From: CAZIWX01 sp964543125
GTDB lineage: Bacteria > Fidelibacterota > UBA8477
Direction of reading: 5' to 3'
Assembly (NCBI GenBank): GCA_964543125.1
Contig: CAZIWX010000026.1
Location: 1-28,214, forward strand
Length of the DNA stretch: 28,214 nucleotides
The notes under the pieces were generated by a model that saw only the letters and a program-made list of their open reading frames with translations, was not told where the DNA came from and did not search any database. The position numbers were made by a program, and so were the translations under genes. Positions 6,687 to 14,349 of this stretch are shown here, in pieces (within the stretch, counting starts at the first letter, position 1; each line of letters opens with the position of its first letter).

Positions 6687-9335
6687 TTATTTCATCAAGA
6701 CCATTTTGTTCGACAGGACCTTGTTTCCGGCTTGCAGACGATAGATATACAAACCGCTGTTCACCTTTTCGCCATGCTCATTGGTGGCATCCCAGGTTAC
6801 GCGATAGTTGCCGGCGTTCCGGGCACTGTTGACCAATGTTTTTACTTCCTGGCCCAGAACATTGTAAACCGCTAACCGGACCAAACCGGCTTCAGGAACA
6901 CTGAAGCTGATCGTTGTGGCCGGGTTGAACGGATTCGGATAGTTCTGTTCCAGCGAATAGTCGGTAGGAATACCGGGCATTTCTTCGATTGCAAGGGGCG
7001 CACAAAGCTGCGGAAATGGAACATTCTCATCCGTATTCTGACTACCGAAACAGTCTTCCGGTGCAATATAGGTCGCCGCGGCATCATCAATGATTACCGA
7101 ACGATTTTCACCGAAACCGGCTTCGTTATCCAAGGAGTTGATACCGTATTTGTACCCTTGTTCCTTGGCCTGACCGGCGGTAAACAAATAATCAAAGGAA
7201 TATTTGAATCCACTCGTATCCGTCTGAGTCATAGCCCAGTCACCGGTACTTTCCAGGTCATTACCCCAATCCCACCACTGGCTTAGTAAACCATTGATGC
7301 TGATACCGGTGACTTCCGACCAGGCACCGATTCCGTCAGAACCGGTCTGAGTGTCGATGAGTGTGTCACCAGCGGCCAGAGCCCGGTAAGCCGAGGAAAT
7401 GTCAACGCTAAAGGTAACCGTCACATCTTGGGTAATAATGTCATCCGGTGTGACATCAGCAAAGTAAACCGGAGCTTGGAGAATTTCACCGTAACCATTG
7501 GAATCCGTATCTTCTTCCGATCCGGTGGGTGTCCAACTCCGGTTCGGGGAACCTTCCCAAACGGCAGCATTTACATCGCCACCCTGCAAGATGACAAACT
7601 TATACTCCACCGGTGTTCCTACAGGCATGTCATCAAACTGATTGATGATGATATAGACATTGCTCTGACTGGGATCCAGTGACAGCTCAACTGCACCACC
7701 CCAACCACCGTATTGGGCGGGAGCACCACGAACCACGACAATATCACCACTGTCCGGCTGGAAATTGCCATTCAGTAACTGGACCGTCATATCGACCTGT
7801 AGCAGAACTTCTACATTAGTTGCAGCCACGGGCTCCTGGCGATTGTACCAGTCGGTCGGAATGACATTATCACCAGCAACGACATCAAAGGTCCGGTTTG
7901 GGTCGCCTTCGGCAGTTGCCCAATCACCGTTGATACGGAATTTGTATTCAATGGCGCCTACGGCAACACTATCAACGGTAAGCGTGTAGACGGAGTCACC
8001 ATCCGCATCGGTGAAATGTTCGCTACCTCCCCAACCGTTGAGTGATCCGGCCACATCTACAAAGTCATTCGCCGGGTCAAAATTACCCAACGTCATCTGG
8101 AAGCCCATGTTGACATTGAATGTCACGGTGGGAAACAATGAACCACAATCCTGTGGGAAGGGTAGATTCTCGTCCGTATTCTGACTTCCGAAGCAATCTT
8201 CCGGAGCAATATAGGTCGAGGTCGAATCATCGATAGTTACCGAGCGGTTTTCAGCAAATCCGGCTTCGTTATCCAATGAATTGATACCGTATTTATACTC
8301 CTGCACCTTGGCCTGACCGGCGGTAAACAAATAATCAAAGGAATATTTTAAACCTTCGTTATCGGTCTGGGTCATGGCCCAGTCACCGGTACTCTCCAGG
8401 TCATTACCCCAATCCCACCACTGGCTCAGCAAACCATTAATGTTGACGCCGTTGACTTCCGACCAGGCGCCGATTCCATCAGAACCGGTCTGAGTGTCGA
8501 TGAGTGTGTCACCAGCGGCCAGAGCCCGGTAAGCCGAGGAAATGTCAACGCTAAAGGTAACCGTCACATCTTGGGTAATAATGTCATCCGGTGTGACATC
8601 AGCAAAGTAAACCGGAGCTTGGAGAATTTCACCGTAACCATTGGAATCCGTATCTTCTTCCGATCCGGTGGGTGTCCAACTCCGGTTCGGGGAACCTTCC
8701 CAAACGGCAGCATTTACATCGCCACCCTGCAAGATGACAAACTTATACTCCACCGGTGTTCCTACAGGCATGTCATCAAACTGATTGATGATGATATAGA
8801 CATTGCTCTGACTGGGATCCAGTGACAGCTCAACTGCACCACCCCAACCACCGTATTGGGCGGGAGCACCACGAACCACGACAATATCACCACTGTCCGG
8901 CTGGAAATTGCCATTCAGTAACTGGACCGTCATATCGACCTGTAGCAGAACTTCTACATTAGTTGCAGCCACGGGCTCCTGGCGATTGTACCAGTCGGTC
9001 GGAATGACATTATCACCAGCAACGACATCAAAGGTCCGGTTTGGGTCGCCTTCGGCAGTTGCCCAATCACCGTTGATACGGAATTTGTATTCAATGGCGC
9101 CTACGGCAACACTATCAACGGTAAGCGTGTAGACGGAGTCACCATCCGCATCGGTGAAATGTTCGCTACCTCCCCAACCGTTGAGTGATCCGGCCACATC
9201 TACAAAGTCATTCGCCGGGTCAAAATTACCCAACGTCATCTGGAAGCCCATGTTGACATTGAATGTCACGGTGGCTCCCATTGTGATTCCTGTGCCTAAC
9301 ACAAGAATACCTAAAACGAGTAACAACTTTTTCAT
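6687..9335 (-). CDS. Secreted protein with two near-identical carbohydrate-binding units and T9SS sorting domain (SusE/F-like role)
   Basis: The product has 882 residues: signal peptide 1-21 (MKKLLLVLGILVLGTGITMGA), two tandem 381-residue units (about 23-403 and 404-784), and a C-terminal T9SS sorting domain from about 795 (EQNYPNPFNPATT ... GLYIYRLQAG ... KMVLMK). Each unit appears to hold three beta-sandwich modules, beginning VTFNVNMGF (with AGSLNGWGG, as in starch-binding E-set folds), VEVLLQVDM and VTVTFSVDI. No catalytic domain is seen, so a surface glucan-binding role like SusE/SusF is the best guess. The start is the ATG at 9335, with AGGAG 6 bases upstream; a longer frame from GTG at 9350 would overlap that ribosome site. 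It is the last gene of the receptor operon and is followed by a clear terminator. The two units share a long stretch of identical DNA (see repeats). Confidence 0.8.
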   Translation of the reverse strand: MKKLLLVLGILVLGTGITMGATVTFNVNMGFQMTLGNFDPANDFVDVAGSLNGWGGSEHFTDADGDSVYTLTVDSVAVGAIEYKFRINGDWATAEGDPNRTFDVVAGDNVIPTDWYNRQEPVAATNVEVLLQVDMTVQLLNGNFQPDSGDIVVVRGAPAQYGGWGGAVELSLDPSQSNVYIIINQFDDMPVGTPVEYKFVILQGGDVNAAVWEGSPNRSWTPTGSEEDTDSNGYGEILQAPVYFADVTPDDIITQDVTVTFSVDISSAYRALAAGDTLIDTQTGSDGIGAWSEVNGVNINGLLSQWWDWGNDLESTGDWAMTQTDNEGLKYSFDYLFTAGQAKVQEYKYGINSLDNEAGFAENRSVTIDDSTSTYIAPEDCFGSQNTDENLPFPQDCGSLFPTVTFNVNMGFQMTLGNFDPANDFVDVAGSLNGWGGSEHFTDADGDSVYTLTVDSVAVGAIEYKFRINGDWATAEGDPNRTFDVVAGDNVIPTDWYNRQEPVAATNVEVLLQVDMTVQLLNGNFQPDSGDIVVVRGAPAQYGGWGGAVELSLDPSQSNVYIIINQFDDMPVGTPVEYKFVILQGGDVNAAVWEGSPNRSWTPTGSEEDTDSNGYGEILQAPVYFADVTPDDIITQDVTVTFSVDISSAYRALAAGDTLIDTQTGSDGIGAWSEVTGISINGLLSQWWDWGNDLESTGDWAMTQTDTSGFKYSFDYLFTAGQAKEQGYKYGINSLDNEAGFGENRSVIIDDAAATYIAPEDCFGSQNTDENVPFPQLCAPLAIEEMPGIPTDYSLEQNYPNPFNPATTISFSVPEAGLVRLAVYNVLGQEVKTLVNSARNAGNYRVTWDATNEHGEKVNSGLYIYRLQAGNKVLSNKMVLMK
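6984..8126 (-). repeat. Tandem intragenic repeat, unit 2 (C-terminal)
   Basis: This is the second 381-codon copy, ending just before the linker to the sorting domain. Its N-terminal 264 codons match unit 1 at the DNA level including silent positions. The last third differs at several residues, for example DTSGFKYS against DNEGLKYS and AKEQGYKYG against AKVQEYKYG. Confidence 0.92.
8127..9269 (-). repeat. Tandem intragenic repeat, unit 1 (N-terminal)
   Basis: This 1143-base (381-codon) unit is directly repeated as unit 2 at an offset of exactly 1143 bases. By my line-by-line reading, bases 8479-9274 are identical to 7336-8131 (796 bases, no mismatch). The remainder toward the 3' side of the gene carries scattered differences, such as NGVNINGL here against TGISINGL in unit 2. 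Confidence 0.92.
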
Positions 9336-9365
9336 AGTTGCTCCTTTCACGGGTTGATTCGTTTG

Positions 9366-10373
9366 TTAAAAAACCAGGGCCAGACTGAAATTTTGAACGT
9401 CTTTCAATCGGCCGAAGTATTCGTATCCATAATCGGCCCGGAAGCGAATGCCCTGTACGGGAACATTCAAACCGGCGCCCAAGGTGAAACTTTCTTCAGA
9501 ATGCTGTAAAAAGAGACTTTTATACCCGGCTCGCAGCGCAATTTGGCGGAACAAAGTCAATTCAGTGCCCACATTCACACTTTCATTATTGTAATTGGGA
9601 TGCAGGGCGTCGGCCGCAATTGTCCAGCCGAGCAGGGGAGATTTCAAGAGGTCCATGACGATGCCCGCCCGAAACAAGATCGGCAGGTCAAATGCATCGG
9701 TTTTCAAGATCGAAACGATCTTGCCGTTATTCCCATCCTGGTCTGGAGCAATATCGTAATACTGCTCCAGGTCGGTGCCCGCAAGCTGCATGGATGAACC
9801 ATAATTCGAGATGCTGATCCCGATATCAAAGCCATGAAAGGGCGTTTTGTAAAGTGTACCCAAATCCAGGGCGATCCCCGTGGCCTGTTCATGCCAGATG
9901 CGTTGCTGAATATATTTGAGGGTACCGCCGATATAAAAACGATCGGTCATGGCGCGGGCAATGGTAACGCCCATTGACAGATCGGCGGCAGTGAAGTTCA
10001 AACCATCCCCTTCAGGATAATCGATGGTCGTATGCAGCATGTTGCCGTAATCCAGCACTGTACTGGAAATACCGATCACGCCAATACCCGGCAGTTGGAA
10101 AATGCCGGCTAAATAATCGAGTCTGGTTCCCGCCAGCCAGTTGCTGTGGACAAAAAGCGCCTGGTTCCCAATCAGGTTAGCCGCGGCGCCGGGATTCCAG
10201 TATAGCGCCGTGGCATCATTTACACTCGCCACATGCGCGCCGCCCATCCCCAGGGAGCGGCCGCCGATTTCAATTCCCAAAAAGGGCGCAGCTTTGGTCC
10301 CTACCATTGACTGCGCCGTTAAATACAGTGGTAGAATTCCCAATAAGCCGAATTTTATAAGTAATCGTTTCAT
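9366..10373 (-). CDS. PorV/PorQ-family outer-membrane beta-barrel protein
   Basis: The 335-residue product has a signal peptide (about 1-20, ending YLTAQ) and the N-terminal features of the PorV/PorQ (UPF0164) family: FLGIEIGGRSLGMGGA followed by DATALYWNPGAAA. The rest alternates like a FadL-type barrel and ends in phenylalanine (SLALVF), as expected for insertion by the BAM complex. In T9SS organisms PorV shuttles or docks secreted substrates at the outer membrane. Here the gene sits between the 1322-residue protein (6-base gap) and the T9SS-tailed CBM protein (30-base gap), so it may be dedicated to exporting or anchoring these partners. That role is inferred from context. No strong Shine-Dalgarno precedes the ATG; translational coupling to the upstream gene is likely. 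Confidence 0.82.
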   Translation of the reverse strand: MKRLLIKFGLLGILPLYLTAQSMVGTKAAPFLGIEIGGRSLGMGGAHVASVNDATALYWNPGAAANLIGNQALFVHSNWLAGTRLDYLAGIFQLPGIGVIGISSTVLDYGNMLHTTIDYPEGDGLNFTAADLSMGVTIARAMTDRFYIGGTLKYIQQRIWHEQATGIALDLGTLYKTPFHGFDIGISISNYGSSMQLAGTDLEQYYDIAPDQDGNNGKIVSILKTDAFDLPILFRAGIVMDLLKSPLLGWTIAADALHPNYNNESVNVGTELTLFRQIALRAGYKSLFLQHSEESFTLGAGLNVPVQGIRFRADYGYEYFGRLKDVQNFSLALVF

Positions 10374-10379
10374 AATGTC

Positions 10380-13300
10380 TTACTTAATAATTGCGAATTT
10401 ACCAATTGAAGTGCCCAGTTTGCCGGCATCTATTTGATAGATATAGACTCCATAAGAAATATCGAGGCCCTCCCGGGTTCTTAGATTCCAGGAGACGGAA
10501 CCATCAAAAATGGAGTCGGAGTGATGCAAAGTAACCAAAGGGTCGCCCCGAATCGTATAAATCCGGACCTCACTGTTGGCCGGTAAATGAATAAAGTCAA
10601 TGCGGCGTTCACCCCGGCCACTGGTGAAGCGATTGACCGGCTCCCAGCGTACCGCGGCCACATAGGGATTAGGAACAACCCGCACCCGGTTTTGCCACCC
10701 GGCGGTTTGCGCCGAATCTACCGCGGCACTCAGGGTTTCGTACTGGAAAATATCACGCGCAGTAAAGGGTTTGGTCGTCATGAATCGCAACGTATCACCA
10801 GCTCCCAACGATCTTACCGGACTCATTGTGGTATCATGTGCTAAAAGATCGATTGTGTCGGCAAATGCGAATTTCATATACCAACTAATAAAGTTTTCGC
10901 CGTCTGCGGTTCTGTGAAAAATGTATGTGGTGAAATCACGTATTGTGCCATTCACCGCTTTATATCCGGGGGCCGGCAGAGTGTCACCGGTAGTGAGATC
11001 AAAAATCCTGAAGTTGATCGGCGTAGCAACCAACCGGGCAGAAAAACTTAATGTCCAGGCCGCGGAAGTCTGCACCGTGGAATCGTAAAAAATGATTTCG
11101 TAGTCGTGTGGAATCTTACGCTTGGCGGAATTGAAAAGCGGATCAATGCTGAAACTGATCGTGGGTAGTGAATCCAGGGGACGATTACTGGAGAACCGTT
11201 CCGGGGCCGGATTTATTTTCCAGGTATTTCCAAAGATATAGCGTACACCATCCACCACCGGTGACTCCGGGCGAATATCCGGGTACAATAATCCGAAATT
11301 ATCTTTAAGATAGGCATAATTAGGAGCCCCGGCATAGAAGTGACTGCTGTTCAATACGACCGTATCCGGCGCCGCTCCGCCTAAGCGGGCAACGGTAAAC
11401 TGGGTGGTGATGGCCTGCATTTCGTCCGGATCCTTCAAGTCCAGATGCGGCTCACCTGCATCGGGTTGGCCATTCCCTTCGGTGCCGTCCACATCAGGAC
11501 CGGGATAAGTGCCGTAATACACGGTGCCTGATTTATACTTGCGATACACCGGGTCTCCGATATTGTGAGCCCATAATCCGTCGCTGCCGGTATCGTCGAC
11601 AATACTGTCGCCGTTGGCCGAATTGTATTCACCATCACCGTTGGCATCGTAATAGGCAACCCAATCGCTGTCGTTGTCGATCAGATCGTTGCTCATGTCT
11701 CTGAAATAAAGCTGATACCGGGCAGCGTCTTTGACGGCATACTCATCCAGGAAATAGAGTTCGACTTGTCCGTTGCCATCACCGGAGAGATGGGTAATGC
11801 CGGTAACCGTGGGCGGTGTATAACCGGCGACCCGGGCGTTGGGCGTCACCTGAACCGTATTGGCGTCGAAAGTGAGTTTGTCATTCAACTCCAGGATCGT
11901 TTTGGTGCACTCAGCCGGATAGATATTCTTGGGAATATCGCCGTGGTCATAGGAAACCACCGCGTAAAAATAACGTTGTCCGTTGACCACCGTTGTATCC
12001 GTCCAGGAGTGCTTCAGTCCACTATCCTTACCGAGATAGTAAGCAGCGCCGCTTACCCGATCCGGATCACCCGGGAAAAATCCTTTAATGTCATCCACCA
12101 GATCAAACTGAGCAATGGCATCATAAAAAACCGGCGTCCCAAAGCCGTCGGTGATTGTGTTGATTTCGTTAAACCCAAAATCGGTGGCACGATAGATTTT
12201 GTAGCCTTCAAAATCATAACCTGAAACGGGGTCGTAAGTATACTCGGCGGCATCGTCCCAATAGAGCGTTACCCGTTTATCGCCGGGAACAACGCGGACA
12301 AGCGGTTTATCCGGTGGCCGGGCAAAATTGTAATTATTATCATAAATCTGCTGGATCGTAATTTTATTGTTCAGAATGTCTTCGAAATCCTGACCAAATA
12401 CCAGTCCCACTGAAAAACGCTCGGTTTGTTTCGCATGCAGGGGGAAATAACCGGCGCCATAAATAAAGTCACCATCAACGGGATTGGTTTCGATATCCTT
12501 GGTTACATTGATGGACGGTTCGAGCCGATCCCAAAGGGCCGGATCAGAACTCATTCGCACCGCACCGGGCGGTGTGAAATAAACGAAGCTGGTGAGACCG
12601 ATCTGGTCGGATTCGTCAATATCGGTTTTGTCAATATGCGGCTCTCCGGGCAACCCGGTGTCCACCAATTGGCCGTTGGCGCCGGTGGGCTGATAACCTG
12701 AGGTGGGTTGACCATCGCCTTCACCGAGATCAGAAGTCCCGGCGACTCCATCGATACCAACATCATCCGTGATGGGGTCCCAGTCGGCATCGTTGTCAAC
12801 ACCATCACCGCGAGCTTCATCCAGCATGGGGTCAGTTTCGCCCAGACCGGTCACATAATCAACATATTGCAACGGCGGGAGTGGCGTCAAAGGCGGTACC
12901 CGGCTCACCCGGTTCAGATAATGGTTCAGCGTATCTTCATCGATAATGCCATCCAGATCGTCGTCCAATAAATTTCCCACGAGTTCTTTAAAGCGAGTTG
13001 AATTAGCGATCACCTGAACAACCCGGCCCTGGGTCATAATTTCAGTAGTATCGGCTACAAGCCGGATTACGGTACGAGCGGATGTTTCCGGATCGATGGA
13101 CACTACTTTATTCTTCGAGGTCAGATTATAAATAGTGGTACTAAATGAATTGGCATCGAAATAAGGCGCTGAACCGTCAAAATCAGCGTCATCACCATCA
13201 TTATCAATCCCGTCCGTGTTATTGCCCGGAGATTCCAAGAAGGCGTAACCGGCGTACCCTACCGGCCCGTCAAAACAGGGACTGTAAGCCGGCGGAGCGT

Positions 13301-14348
13301 CGTAAGAATAAGTAATGTCGTTTTCAGCGTCAAAATACGCTAAATCGTCATTAGAGTCCCCACAGCGTCCACCCGCGAGGGTACCTACCATCATGCCGAA
13401 GGCTGCTTTTTGAAAATTGGTCGTTCCACGATTGGTCACATCATATAGCCAGAAGATGGCATCTTCCGCCAGAAAATGCGCCCACTGGAGTCCCCGGACG
13501 GAGGTTTGCAATCCCATCCCGTACATAAGTGTGTTGACCGAGTCCGGTTGAAATACCTTGGGTGTGGTAGCATCACCGGGTTTTTTAAAATTGAATTCCC
13601 GATCGTTATTGTCATCCATCACGAAATAGGATTCCTGATCGGCGTTTTTCACATTTTTACCGAAGTACCCGTTCCAGGAACCCGGCCAGCCCGGATCGTC
13701 AACGGAATTCAATTTATCGGGCCAGTAAGGCGGCCAGGAATCTGGCAAACCATCATCATCCCCCGAGCTCGGGAATCCGTCGGGACCATCATTATCCAGG
13801 TCGGTGGACAGGGCCACTAAATTTGTATCAGCATTGGCATAACCCGGAATCGGCTGAAAGGTCCAGGTTGGGCCGCCGGAGGAGGGGCCATCGGTCCATT
13901 GGCGTGGGCCATCGCTGGTTCCGACCGAATGAAACAGCTTATAAACTTTAGCCCGGTAGGCAAAAGTATCGCTACCCGTTACCACAATCGTTGTTGTATC
14001 ATGTCCAAGCAGATCAAACCTGGTATAAGTATCGCCCTGTCGATCAAGCAGCGTATCATGAGCCGCGTTAATAAAGCGCAGCGTGTCAATCCAGGACTGG
14101 TAAGCTTCAACTCCTAACAGGGGACTCACATCACCAATATACATATTGCCGGAACCGATCGGCCATTCACCCTCCGGACCGTCGCCCATGGTTCCGGCTA
14201 CAAGACCGTCATTAAAAAAGACCGTCCGAACCTTATTCCCGGAATGAATTCCACGCTTACGGAAGGTGGGATCACCAAAAGGCTGCGCCCGGACCTGAGC
14301 CGCTAATAATGTGAGGCACAGAAAGTAGAATATACCACGGCGGGGCAT
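10380..14348 (-). CDS. Large exported surface protein with EF-hand/dockerin-like calcium motifs, partner of the TonB-dependent receptor
   Basis: I do not recognise an enzymatic family in this 1322-residue protein. It has a short signal peptide (1-21, ending AQVRAQP), several Asp-rich loops that resemble calcium sites (DNDGDDADFDG about 382-392, DDDLDGIIDED about 462-472, DANGDGEYNSANGD about 901-914), and a fibronectin-III-like segment about 676-805 (KRVTLYWD ... GYKIYRAT ... YFYAVVSYD). A motif of the form GxGQPxxGEPHxDxxDxDExQ occurs twice (about 545-582 and 958-978). The C-terminus (VVPNPYVA ... YGVYIYQIDAGK) resembles a divergent T9SS-type sorting or FlgD-like domain. It starts 1 base after the receptor's stop, with GGGAG 8 bases before the ATG, so the two are co-translated. 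By position it occupies the SusD slot, but there are no SusD (TPR) features. Cell-surface ligand capture is inference. Confidence 0.7.
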   Translation of the reverse strand: MPRRGIFYFLCLTLLAAQVRAQPFGDPTFRKRGIHSGNKVRTVFFNDGLVAGTMGDGPEGEWPIGSGNMYIGDVSPLLGVEAYQSWIDTLRFINAAHDTLLDRQGDTYTRFDLLGHDTTTIVVTGSDTFAYRAKVYKLFHSVGTSDGPRQWTDGPSSGGPTWTFQPIPGYANADTNLVALSTDLDNDGPDGFPSSGDDDGLPDSWPPYWPDKLNSVDDPGWPGSWNGYFGKNVKNADQESYFVMDDNNDREFNFKKPGDATTPKVFQPDSVNTLMYGMGLQTSVRGLQWAHFLAEDAIFWLYDVTNRGTTNFQKAAFGMMVGTLAGGRCGDSNDDLAYFDAENDITYSYDAPPAYSPCFDGPVGYAGYAFLESPGNNTDGIDNDGDDADFDGSAPYFDANSFSTTIYNLTSKNKVVSIDPETSARTVIRLVADTTEIMTQGRVVQVIANSTRFKELVGNLLDDDLDGIIDEDTLNHYLNRVSRVPPLTPLPPLQYVDYVTGLGETDPMLDEARGDGVDNDADWDPITDDVGIDGVAGTSDLGEGDGQPTSGYQPTGANGQLVDTGLPGEPHIDKTDIDESDQIGLTSFVYFTPPGAVRMSSDPALWDRLEPSINVTKDIETNPVDGDFIYGAGYFPLHAKQTERFSVGLVFGQDFEDILNNKITIQQIYDNNYNFARPPDKPLVRVVPGDKRVTLYWDDAAEYTYDPVSGYDFEGYKIYRATDFGFNEINTITDGFGTPVFYDAIAQFDLVDDIKGFFPGDPDRVSGAAYYLGKDSGLKHSWTDTTVVNGQRYFYAVVSYDHGDIPKNIYPAECTKTILELNDKLTFDANTVQVTPNARVAGYTPPTVTGITHLSGDGNGQVELYFLDEYAVKDAARYQLYFRDMSNDLIDNDSDWVAYYDANGDGEYNSANGDSIVDDTGSDGLWAHNIGDPVYRKYKSGTVYYGTYPGPDVDGTEGNGQPDAGEPHLDLKDPDEMQAITTQFTVARLGGAAPDTVVLNSSHFYAGAPNYAYLKDNFGLLYPDIRPESPVVDGVRYIFGNTWKINPAPERFSSNRPLDSLPTISFSIDPLFNSAKRKIPHDYEIIFYDSTVQTSAAWTLSFSARLVATPINFRIFDLTTGDTLPAPGYKAVNGTIRDFTTYIFHRTADGENFISWYMKFAFADTIDLLAHDTTMSPVRSLGAGDTLRFMTTKPFTARDIFQYETLSAAVDSAQTAGWQNRVRVVPNPYVAAVRWEPVNRFTSGRGERRIDFIHLPANSEVRIYTIRGDPLVTLHHSDSIFDGSVSWNLRTREGLDISYGVYIYQIDAGKLGTSIGKFAIIK

Positions 14349-14349
14349 A

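Noticed and set aside
7428..9132. Pairs of identical plus-strand open frames (84 and 74 codons) that look like a duplicated small gene family
   Set aside because: They are antisense shadows of the tandemly repeated CBM units on the minus strand; their identity only reflects that repeat.
11766..12224. A 152-codon plus-strand open frame opposite the 1322-residue protein
   Set aside because: It is antisense to a gene with signal peptide, domain structure and operon spacing, and shows no ribosome site or motif.
10380..14348. Calling the 1322-residue protein a SusD homologue from its position after a TonB receptor
   Set aside because: No lipobox, far longer than SusD (about 500-600 residues), Asp-rich repeats and an FnIII-like segment instead of TPR helices.
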